Source of the DNA: Patescibacteria group bacterium
Lineage (GTDB): Bacteria > Patescibacteriota > Patescibacteriia > S139-126
Reading direction: 5' to 3'
Assembly: GCA_015485755.1 (NCBI GenBank)
Contig: WFTD01000037.1
Location: 1 to 8,414 of the forward strand
Length of the DNA: 8,414 nucleotides
Shown here: in pieces, positions 1 through 6,648 of the stretch
Layout of the letters: every line of letters begins with the position of its first letter
Numbering within the stretch: position 1 is the stretch's first letter
Translations under genes and position numbers: made by a program
Notes under the pieces: generated by a model
What the model was told of the DNA's origin: nothing
Database searches by the model: none
Seen by the model: the letters and a program-made list of their open reading frames with translations, nothing else

Positions 1-1304
1 GTTTTGGTGGTTTGATAGCCATCTATTGTATTGCCGTTAGAGTCAACCCAACTCCAAGTCCAAGTTTTGTTTGAGATTATCCCGCCGTATATTTCTATAT
101 TGTTTTGGACTAAAGGAGAAGAGCAGTAATAAGGTCGGTAGACTCTGCCTTTTTGGGCAAGCATAGCAGCGTCAATAGTTAGGTTGGAAGGAGCGTGCCT
201 TGGAACAATAATATTTTTTTGAGCAATAAGCCCCAAGGAATTTGTGCCATCACGGGCAGCATAGGTTAGGTTGTTGTTGATAAAAATATTGGAATTGGTG
301 GAAGGATTGTCAGGAAAGCGAGCAGCGGCAACAGTAACATTTCCCTTGATAGTCCCTTCTACCCACAGGTCATCTTCAACAAAAATAACATTGTTACTAG
401 GAAGTGAGTAATTGCCAATAAGCGATTCAGAGCTTATTTGTTCTTGCTTGTATATGCATGTTTTAAAATCATCGCTGCTTACTTGGCTGATAGATGGGTT
501 TAGAGAGGTAACACTGTAGATGTCATAAGTGCCATTGCTTTTGAAAATAATATGATAGCCATATCCTTGGGTAGAATAATAATGACCAGCTGACTGGGCT
601 TGCTGTTTGAGATTGGACAGATCCAAAGTAAATGAGTTAAAGTCAATTTCTGGAACAGGATATTTCCATAAATCTGAATTTGGTCCCGACCCCCAAACGC
701 CAGGTTTGGTTTCACCGCCAGAACTACAGCCAAAGGTTGCGGTGCAAGTGTAAGTTTCTTTGGCTGAAGTAATAAGGGAATCATTTGTTCCATCCATGCG
801 AATCCCGCCATTGGAATGCATTTCACCTGAAACATTTTCGCTTGATCCAAACCATACGTCTGAATTGGTCAAAAAAGAAAACCGGGTCAGAGAAGGTTTG
901 CCGTAGCGAGCTTCAATTGTTTTTTTGACATTAGGGTATTCATTAACCCAGCCGGTTGATTTGATTGTGACGATAGTTGTGCCAGTTGCTGGCGGGGTTA
1001 TTTCTAGGCTAAATGTGCCAATTGTACCTGACTCGGGGTCGGAATAGGCATGTTCATAAGGACCGGGTCCATTGGTGCCGTCTTGATAATCGTCAGGGTC
1101 ATGGGCAAGGTGCCAGCGGTAGTAATCAATGCCAGCTTCGGCAATATGCAGAGCTTTGACTTTAGCTATTTCAACATTGCTCAATTTGCGCTGGGTCAAA
1201 ACCAGGCCAATCATAGCAGTCAAGATAAGTAAAAATATTCCAGTAAAAACTATTACCAAAATAAGCATTACTCCGCGATTGTTTTTTAGTGATTGCCTTT
1301 GCAT
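1..1304 (-). CDS. PilX/GspK-like pilus assembly protein, partial at the left edge
   Basis: A continuous reading frame runs from the ATG at 1304 to the window edge: 434 complete codons, no stop, C-terminus missing. The N-terminus carries a prepilin-like leader (NNRG|VMLILV, likely cut after G11) and a hydrophobic helix at about 12-36. Position +5 is Leu (L16) instead of Glu, as in GspK and PilX-type subunits that cap the fibre. ALHIAEAGIDYYRW (51-64) is the PilX N-terminal signature. Beyond about residue 140 the protein is beta-rich with short isoleucine- and valine-rich turns (for example VIFVEDDLWVEGTIKGNVTV, 306-325; LGLIAQKNIIV, 357-367; NNIEIYGGIIS, 401-411). This suggests a beta-solenoid or DUF4900-like exterior domain. 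It is already more than twice the length of a plain PilX. The gene begins 2 bp after the PilW-like stop without a Shine-Dalgarno sequence. Substrate or partner beyond the pilus is unknown. Confidence 0.88.
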   Translation of the reverse strand, partial: MQRQSLKNNRGVMLILVIVFTGIFLLILTAMIGLVLTQRKLSNVEIAKVKALHIAEAGIDYYRWHLAHDPDDYQDGTNGPGPYEHAYSDPESGTIGTFSLEITPPATGTTIVTIKSTGWVNEYPNVKKTIEARYGKPSLTRFSFLTNSDVWFGSSENVSGEMHSNGGIRMDGTNDSLITSAKETYTCTATFGCSSGGETKPGVWGSGPNSDLWKYPVPEIDFNSFTLDLSNLKQQAQSAGHYYSTQGYGYHIIFKSNGTYDIYSVTSLNPSISQVSSDDFKTCIYKQEQISSESLIGNYSLPSNNVIFVEDDLWVEGTIKGNVTVAAARFPDNPSTNSNIFINNNLTYAARDGTNSLGLIAQKNIIVPRHAPSNLTIDAAMLAQKGRVYRPYYCSSPLVQNNIEIYGGIISNKTWTWSWVDSNGNTIDGYQTTK

Positions 1305-1306
1305 AA

Positions 1307-1939
1307 TTACAAATTAGATTTTAAGTTTCTCAATTGTACATCTGATTCAAGAACAAAATCAGTGGGCGACCTTTGGGGATCAACGTTTATTTTTACATAA
1401 ACATGTATTAGTTTGGTATCAATTAAGCGGGAGGGGGTAGGCAGGGGATTGTTTACTTTATCCAGAGGGTAATCCCCATTATAGTAGGTAAAAATAGGTT
1501 CACCAGTGGAATTGCGGATATAATAGGCGACCGTAGTAACAATTTCATTGTTAGTGTCATAAGTTAAAGGAGATCCAGTTGGATTGACCACCCCCTTTTT
1601 AAGGGCATTGTTTTCAACAAAGTACCTAACCCTTTCTGTTGACGCATCCTCATCAATGTCAGAGTAAAAAATTATTTCATTGTCATCTGCCTTTTCCAGG
1701 GCATAAGACCCATCCTCAGCGGTTGAAGCTTCCCTAATTTCTCTAGTCATATTATCAATAGCTTTTTGGGCATAGCGGATGGCAGATAACTGTTCTCGTC
1801 CAAATGATATCCCTTTATAGCTTCTTAACATAAAACTTTCCCAAGCAAGAATAATAACCGTCAGGATAGTAAGTGCCAATAACACTTCCAGCATAGTCAG
1901 TCCGTATTGATTTGTCAGGGATTTGCGTTTATTTTCCAT
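1307..1939 (-). CDS. Minor type IV prepilin, PilW/GspJ-like
   Basis: This 210-aa prepilin would join the pilus or its tip-priming complex in the membrane and periplasm or cell envelope. The leader is cut after G13 (QYG|LTMLEV), giving Leu at +1 and the conserved Glu at +5 (E18), with a hydrophobic helix at about 14-36. The segment AQKAIDNMTREIREAS (57-72) matches the signature region of the PilW/GspJ (PulJ) family, which sits just after the N-terminal helix. A beta-rich head follows, with IIFYSDIDEDAS (89-100), RYFVENNALKKGV (105-117) and a closing strand VLESDVQLRNLK (196-207). Length is typical of the family. The ATG lies 10 bp after the stop of the large prepilin and has no Shine-Dalgarno sequence. 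The stop is 2 bp before the next gene. Position between the PilV-like and PilX-like genes supports the J-type assignment. A generic prepilin is the fallback call. Confidence 0.88.
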   Translation of the reverse strand: MENKRKSLTNQYGLTMLEVLLALTILTVIILAWESFMLRSYKGISFGREQLSAIRYAQKAIDNMTREIREASTAEDGSYALEKADDNEIIFYSDIDEDASTERVRYFVENNALKKGVVNPTGSPLTYDTNNEIVTTVAYYIRNSTGEPIFTYYNGDYPLDKVNNPLPTPSRLIDTKLIHVYVKINVDPQRSPTDFVLESDVQLRNLKSNL

Positions 1940-1949
1940 TTATTTAGAG

Positions 1950-4900
1950 TTATTGAAGGATTAAGTCAATTGTTTGGCTGGAATTGGCTGGCAAAGAAAA
2001 TGGCAAGGAAGGGTTGGATTGATAAAGGGTATAACCTGGTTCGGTAATCTCAATATTATAAGTATCCCACTCCAGGTCATTGATTGTGATTGTGCCGCTG
2101 CCGTCAGTTGAAAATGACTGCTCATATTTTAGCTTGTCGGGATTTTCATATATTTTCTTTGTTCCTCTTAAGATAAAATCTATATTAGGAAGTGACGGTT
2201 GGGAGCTGTGGTCATAAGTAGTGCCATAGACATCACCTAGGCCGGGGCTATAATCAGTCCAAGTTGCGATTATTTTTGTGTTTTGGTAAATAGCCAAATC
2301 ATTTATGTACTGATCGCTGCTAGTTACGCTATTTAGCTGCACTTCTTGGCTCCATAGCTCACTTCCAGTTTTAGTTATTTTTTTGACAAAAATGTCATTA
2401 TTACCATTTCTGTTGTCTTGCCAAGCAATGGTTAAATTGTCACTGCCATCAATAGCTATCAGGGCAGCGGCTTGCTGAGCACTGGTGGCTGAAGTATAAA
2501 CATCTTTGTTGCCAGAAAAGAGGGGGATGCTGGTGCTTGCTATCCCTTGCCAGTAAATTCCATAGTCAGTTACAGTGCGATTGTCTGTCCAGGTAAGATA
2601 AACATCTCCATTACTGTCAACATCCATATCAAAGAGGAGGATATCAGGATAAACAAAGGGTGGGGTTTCATTTTGGTCAACTTTTTGTTCGCCTGCCCAA
2701 AGCACTGATCCTGTGTTGTTTATTTTGGTTAAATAAATGTCAAATTTATTAGTTACATTTCTGTCATCAAGCCAGCCAACATAGATATTTGACCCATCGC
2801 TTTCTATGACTGGTATTTTTTGGGTGGATACTGACAGGTCAGTATTTATCCTTACATCGCTAGGCAATATTTTATTGCCGTTTAGGTCAAATTTATTGAA
2901 GTAGATATCACCCGCGTCATTTCTTGCATCCTGCCAGACAACTAAAATTTCACTGCCAACCAGAGCAATGTCAGGGAAAGTTTGATTGGCAGTGCCGCTA
3001 TCGGAGTTTACCTTTTTGTTTCCCCAGATTAAGTTGCCATTACTGTCAAATTTTGACAGGTAAATATCATTGTTGCCGCTGGAGTCATCATACCAGGCAA
3101 TATAAATATTACTGCTGCTGTCAAGCGCTAGTTGCGGCCAGAGCTGCTTGCCGTTGTTGGTAGTAACAACAATATCGTTTGACCATTGCGGCGTTCCGCT
3201 TAGATTGTTTTTCTGCATAAAAAGTTGGGGGTAGGCTCCGTTGCGGCCATCCATCCAAGCGGAATAAAAATAATTTCCATCAGTAACAATTGAAGCTCCG
3301 GCTTGAATAGCGGTATCAGCGGTGTTATTTATTTTCCAGCTTTGCGGTGATGATGATTGGGAGTAAGTATTAACAGTAATTGAGCTGACCTTGTCGATAG
3401 AGAAGCTGACTTCAGTGAGTTGGTTTTCCAGCACAGTTACTGGTCCGCGCACTGGATTGGTGTAAGAGGCGTAAGGTTGGTAAGTTTTATCAGTGCTATA
3501 GCCGGTTTTGGTAACTGTAATCATATATTGGGTGCTAGTTGGAGCTCCCGGCAGGATAATCTCACCGTCGGTATTAGTAAGAAGGGTAGTATTGATAGTG
3601 GGGCTAGTACTGGCATTGGTTATGTTGACATTTGCTTGGGAAACAGCCAGCCCATTTGAATCAAATACTTTTACTTTGAGAGTTCCGCCGCCAACTGAAG
3701 TCTCAATACCCTTGGGAGAGACATCAGTTATGGCAAAAATACTGTCTTTGCCCCATGGGGTGTCCCAAGACACTTTTACTTTTACCCGTTTGTAGTCAGT
3801 GTTAAGCAAATCTTGAGCTGAATCACTGTCCGGGTAGGGCTGTTTTATTATGTAAAATTCATCCAGAGATCCTCTGATAAGGTTGTAGTTTGTACTGCTG
3901 TCATTTCCCAGGTATAAAGTTTGGCAGTTAGTGGGAGCGTCAATAGTGGTGCTGGCTGATGATATTACTGATTGGCGATTGACAAATACTTCTACTTTAT
4001 TATTGGCCGCATCAAAAGCAAATTCAATCAGGTACCACCAGTCTTTATCCCAGCTTAATTTGGCTGAGTCAAGAGTGACGTTATTTGGCGATTTGCCATA
4101 CTCCAATCTAATTTTTCTCTTATTGATAGTTTTGGGAAAGCTTAGACGAAAAGATCCGTTGCAGCCATCAGCGTTGAAAAATACCCGATCTTCTGAATAA
4201 TTGGTCTCGGTTGGTTTGTACCAAAAGCCAATCCTGCCTTTGGCCGGGTCCAAATTGCCTGAGATTGGCAGGGAGATATAATTGTAGTCATAAAAGCCGG
4301 TTACTTCTACAGCTTTGTTTTTAACTCCGGTTACTTGGTTGACAGTCCCGCCCAAAGTAATAGAACCAGAGCCAATTTGAGGGTTTTGCGGCGAGGTGTT
4401 GCTGTCCATATTCCAATAGTAAGTGGCATTGGGATTGGTTGAATAATAAGGGTTGGGATTGCTGTATCCCCAAATTTCATAAGGATGGGCGTTGTTGAGA
4501 ATGTATAACTCGTCAATAACACCTTCCGCTTGACCTGATAGATCGCCGCGAGAACCAATCCACATAGTATTGCTAGGGTCAAGTGTTGGAGGAGTGAAGT
4601 TATCATCTTCTAAGTCCAGAGGAACGCCGTCGCGCCAAATTTGCAGATATCCCAAATCCCTCTTCCAGGCTGCTTCTAAAAAATACCATTGACCAGGAAC
4701 CCAAGTTAATGGCGAGCTTTTAGCAGATTCATCTCCGACTGTCAGTTGCAATTTTCTCCCGGATTTTATTCTAAATTGGAAATAACCAGATGTGGTCCAG
4801 CATTTAATAAAATAACTGCCGCTTGGATCGGAGGTGTCGGGCTTAAACCAGATGCCGATACGGCCTTCATTAAGATTAATATCTTGGCAGGAGGCGGTAA

Positions 4901-5432
4901 TACGGTCGCTCGATCCCAACCTAATGCCATTATTTTGATAGCCAGTAACTACTTGCGTCCCTTCAAAATTTATAGTGCCAGAACCTACATCTGGTGATTG
5001 CCCGCTGGTGTTGCTTTCCATACCCCAATAATAGACCACCTCGCTATTAGTTGATTTGTAAATAGAATTGTTGCCGCCAGTTGTGGTAATCAATCCGTCA
5101 AAAGGATCGTCAATATAAACTACACTCGTAGTAATAGTATAAGTTACTCCGTTTTTAGTGATGGTTTCGGTTGAGGTTACATTGCCTGGCGGCACGCCGC
5201 CAATAGTGCCAATATCTTGATAAGGCAAGTTACGGATAGTTTCAATTTTATGGTTGGCAATTGACAGGGCCGTGATTTTGAATTTTTCCATAGCAGTTAA
5301 ACGCAGATATGAGTTGATTAGCCGTGAGATGCCAATTACCACAATCACTAAAATACCCAAAGTAACAACAACTTCCATCAAAGTAAAACCCTTGGTTGAA
5401 GTTGATATTAGTTGTTGTTTTGGTTTGTTCAT
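1950..5432 (-). CDS. Giant modular type IV prepilin with LamG and beta-propeller modules (PilV/GspI-like)
   Basis: This 1160-aa prepilin is far longer than ordinary PilV/GspI minor pilins, which run about 120-200 aa. The class III leader is cut after G15 (TKG|FTLME), with Glu at +5 and a hydrophobic helix at about 16-42. A PilV-like start (about 43-113, including ANHKIETIRNLPYQDI) ends at YIDDPFDG (106-113). Two tandem LamG/concanavalin A-like units follow (about 125-328 and 329-535). A pilin-like segment then resumes at LLNTDYKRVKVKVSW (542-556). Next come a carboxypeptidase-regulatory-like beta domain (about 580-682), seven propeller-like repeats (about 705-1075) and a final beta domain (about 1080-1160). 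These modules would face outward, so the product is probably a pilus-tip adhesin or carbohydrate binder; this is inference. Modular pilins with a grafted lectin-like module are known, for example Streptococcus sanguinis PilC. The gene starts 30 bp after pilC and ends 10 bp before the next prepilin. No Shine-Dalgarno sequence precedes the ATG. The frame is intact throughout. Confidence 0.9.
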   Translation of the reverse strand: MNKPKQQLISTSTKGFTLMEVVVTLGILVIVVIGISRLINSYLRLTAMEKFKITALSIANHKIETIRNLPYQDIGTIGGVPPGNVTSTETITKNGVTYTITTSVVYIDDPFDGLITTTGGNNSIYKSTNSEVVYYWGMESNTSGQSPDVGSGTINFEGTQVVTGYQNNGIRLGSSDRITASCQDINLNEGRIGIWFKPDTSDPSGSYFIKCWTTSGYFQFRIKSGRKLQLTVGDESAKSSPLTWVPGQWYFLEAAWKRDLGYLQIWRDGVPLDLEDDNFTPPTLDPSNTMWIGSRGDLSGQAEGVIDELYILNNAHPYEIWGYSNPNPYYSTNPNATYYWNMDSNTSPQNPQIGSGSITLGGTVNQVTGVKNKAVEVTGFYDYNYISLPISGNLDPAKGRIGFWYKPTETNYSEDRVFFNADGCNGSFRLSFPKTINKRKIRLEYGKSPNNVTLDSAKLSWDKDWWYLIEFAFDAANNKVEVFVNRQSVISSASTTIDAPTNCQTLYLGNDSSTNYNLIRGSLDEFYIIKQPYPDSDSAQDLLNTDYKRVKVKVSWDTPWGKDSIFAITDVSPKGIETSVGGGTLKVKVFDSNGLAVSQANVNITNASTSPTINTTLLTNTDGEIILPGAPTSTQYMITVTKTGYSTDKTYQPYASYTNPVRGPVTVLENQLTEVSFSIDKVSSITVNTYSQSSSPQSWKINNTADTAIQAGASIVTDGNYFYSAWMDGRNGAYPQLFMQKNNLSGTPQWSNDIVVTTNNGKQLWPQLALDSSSNIYIAWYDDSSGNNDIYLSKFDSNGNLIWGNKKVNSDSGTANQTFPDIALVGSEILVVWQDARNDAGDIYFNKFDLNGNKILPSDVRINTDLSVSTQKIPVIESDGSNIYVGWLDDRNVTNKFDIYLTKINNTGSVLWAGEQKVDQNETPPFVYPDILLFDMDVDSNGDVYLTWTDNRTVTDYGIYWQGIASTSIPLFSGNKDVYTSATSAQQAAALIAIDGSDNLTIAWQDNRNGNNDIFVKKITKTGSELWSQEVQLNSVTSSDQYINDLAIYQNTKIIATWTDYSPGLGDVYGTTYDHSSQPSLPNIDFILRGTKKIYENPDKLKYEQSFSTDGSGTITINDLEWDTYNIEITEPGYTLYQSNPSLPFSLPANSSQTIDLILQ
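2208..3320 (-). repeat. Seven-repeat beta-propeller-like region of the modular prepilin
   Basis: Residues about 705-1075 of the large prepilin contain seven repeats of roughly 54 aa. Each is marked by a small residue followed by W-x-D: tryptophans at 726, 780, 833, 887, 948, 1004 and 1058, with gaps of 54, 53, 54, 61, 56 and 54. Most repeats read approximately xWxDxRNG, then DIYxxKF, then xxxGxxxW (for example AWYDDSSGNNDIYLSKF at 779-795 and AWQDNRNGNNDIFVKKI at 1003-1019). Seven copies of a four-strand pattern suggest a seven-bladed propeller like those of sialidase-related and other extracellular repeat proteins. No catalytic sialidase set was identified, so a binding role is more likely than an enzymatic one. 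Confidence 0.75.
3837..5060 (-). repeat. Tandem duplicated LamG/ConA-like module inside the modular prepilin
   Basis: Residues 125-328 and 329-532 of the large prepilin are two diverged copies of one unit of about 204 aa. Matching landmarks are YKSTNSEVVYYW (125-136) with YYSTNPNATYYW (329-340), SNTSGQSPDVGSG (140-152) with SNTSPQNPQIGSG (344-356), GRIGIWFKP (190-198) with GRIGFWYKP (399-407), and VIDELYIL (305-312) with SLDEFYII (522-529). The pattern of a YYW start, a central GRIGxWxKP strand and a terminal DExYI strand is typical of LamG/pentraxin-like jelly rolls, which often bind glycans. Each copy has two cysteines (C182/C211 and C424/C503) at different places. The copies are well diverged, so the duplication is old. 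Confidence 0.8.
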
Positions 5433-5462
5433 ATGCGTATTTAGTAATTTTATATGGTAGTT

Positions 5463-6647
5463 TTAGAATTGTTGGGTTAATGAATACATTGGCATAATAA
5501 CAGCTACAGCGATACTTCCTACGCCCAAACCAAGCATAAGCATCAAGATAGGTTCAAGGGTTGAGGTTAAGGTGCTCATAGTTTGGTCAACTTCTTCTTC
5601 ATAAAAGATAGCTAGCTGCTCCAAAATTTCATCCAGTGATCCAGTTTCCTCGCCAACGGCTATCATGTGGGTGACAATAGGCGGAAAAAGTTTTGGATAT
5701 TTTGACAGGGTGGTGTAAATGTTAACCCCTTTTTTTAGCTCTTCGGCAGCAGAGAATACCACATCCTTGTAGGATGAATTGCCCAAAACTCGCCCAGTAA
5801 TAGTAAAGGTTTCAGTAATAGGGATGTCAGTTTTAAGCAGGGAGCTAATAGTGCGGGAGAAGCGGGCTAAATTTACTTTTTTGAGAATAGTAGATATAAT
5901 CGGAAGTTTTAACAGAAAAGCGTGCCAAATTTTTTTGCCTTTTTTGCTTTTGATAAATTTGACAAAAGAAAAGATAATTATTACCGCTACCAGGCCAACC
6001 ATTAGGCCATTGTTGACCACAAAATCAGAAATAGCAATTAAAATTTTAGTGGGTAGCGGCAACTCAGCGTCTACTTCTTTAAAAATGGATGTTATTTGGG
6101 GGATAACAAAGACAAACATTAAAATCATAATAACAATCATTGCCACCACTACAATGGTTGGGTAAACCATTGCCCCCTTTACTTTTGATTTCAAGTGGTG
6201 GTCTTTTTTCATTTGAATAGTTAGCTGATTTAGGACCTGTTCAAGTTGTCCGCTAGCTTCGCCAGTTTTTATCATATTGATATAAAGTTCACCAAAATCC
6301 TTCTTGTATGGCTCCAGACTATCAGCCAGTGCCACCCCGCGGTCTACTTTTTGGTAGACATCGCTCAATATTTGTTTGAGGCGGGCGTTGGTGGTTTGTT
6401 CTTCTAGCGTTTTGAGGGCGTCGGAGATGGAAATGCCAGCCCTGATCATAACCATCAAGTTTTGGGTAAAAAATATTTTTTCAGAAACAGGTACAGATGA
6501 TAGCGCAACTACTTTTTGGTTGAGCACTTCCAATTTTTCTTTAAAAGTTTTTGGCGCATTATCTTTGTCAACCTTGCTATCGGCAGCAAAGTTTGATTTT
6601 TTTTCAAAATTGTTGTCAGGAGAAATCTCCGTAGTTGTATTTGCCAT
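5463..6647 (-). CDS. pilC: Type IV pilus inner-membrane platform protein PilC
   Basis: This 394-aa polytopic membrane protein is the platform on which PilB acts to lift pilin subunits out of the membrane. It has the duplicated T2SSF architecture: first repeat at about residues 57-181, second at about 259-385. Each repeat carries the conserved acidic glycine motif, GEASGQLEQVL (129-139) and GEETGSLDEIL (332-342). Other family marks are GAMVYPT (158-164) and LEPILMLMLG (364-373). Three hydrophobic segments are visible at roughly 161-183, 206-230 and 364-388. The first 50 or so residues are hydrophilic and lysine-rich, as expected for the cytoplasmic lead-in. Length is normal. The ATG follows the pilB stop by one base (TAA-T-ATG), with only an A-rich tract and no Shine-Dalgarno sequence, suggesting coupling to pilB. 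Many T4P clusters have pilT between pilB and pilC, and none is present here. GspF is the homologue in type II secretion. Confidence 0.95.
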   Translation of the reverse strand: MANTTTEISPDNNFEKKSNFAADSKVDKDNAPKTFKEKLEVLNQKVVALSSVPVSEKIFFTQNLMVMIRAGISISDALKTLEEQTTNARLKQILSDVYQKVDRGVALADSLEPYKKDFGELYINMIKTGEASGQLEQVLNQLTIQMKKDHHLKSKVKGAMVYPTIVVVAMIVIMILMFVFVIPQITSIFKEVDAELPLPTKILIAISDFVVNNGLMVGLVAVIIIFSFVKFIKSKKGKKIWHAFLLKLPIISTILKKVNLARFSRTISSLLKTDIPITETFTITGRVLGNSSYKDVVFSAAEELKKGVNIYTTLSKYPKLFPPIVTHMIAVGEETGSLDEILEQLAIFYEEEVDQTMSTLTSTLEPILMLMLGLGVGSIAVAVIMPMYSLTQQF

Positions 6648-6648
6648 A

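Noticed and set aside
500..850. Minus-strand open frame of 116 codons.
   Set aside because: It overlaps the PilX/GspK-like gene in another frame. The overlapping frame is uninterrupted from 1304 to the edge and has a clear family signature, while this one has no recognisable features.
1266..1274. Internal ATG at residue 13 of the PilX-like gene preceded by GGAG, considered as the true start.
   Set aside because: The spacing of 2 nt is too short for ribosome binding, and this start would remove the leader and the R-G-V cleavage region that the family needs.
2208..3320. Reading the propeller region as a sialidase enzyme.
   Set aside because: The WxDxRNG and GxxxW pattern is shared by many non-enzymatic propellers, and I could not identify the arginine triad, the tyrosine/glutamate pair or canonical Asp boxes.
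4331..4606. Minus-strand open frame of 91 codons within the LamG region.
   Set aside because: It is an out-of-frame shadow of the large prepilin, whose frame is continuous and shows repeat structure here.
2924..4997. Several plus-strand open frames of 79-95 codons opposite the large prepilin.
   Set aside because: They have no family motifs or plausible start signals, and all lie fully opposite a well-supported gene.
5433..5462. TATAAA-like sequence in the 30-bp gap before the large prepilin, considered as an internal promoter.
   Set aside because: The gap is AT-rich throughout, the match is imperfect, there is no -35 partner at a sound distance, and it lies only about 17 nt from the start codon.
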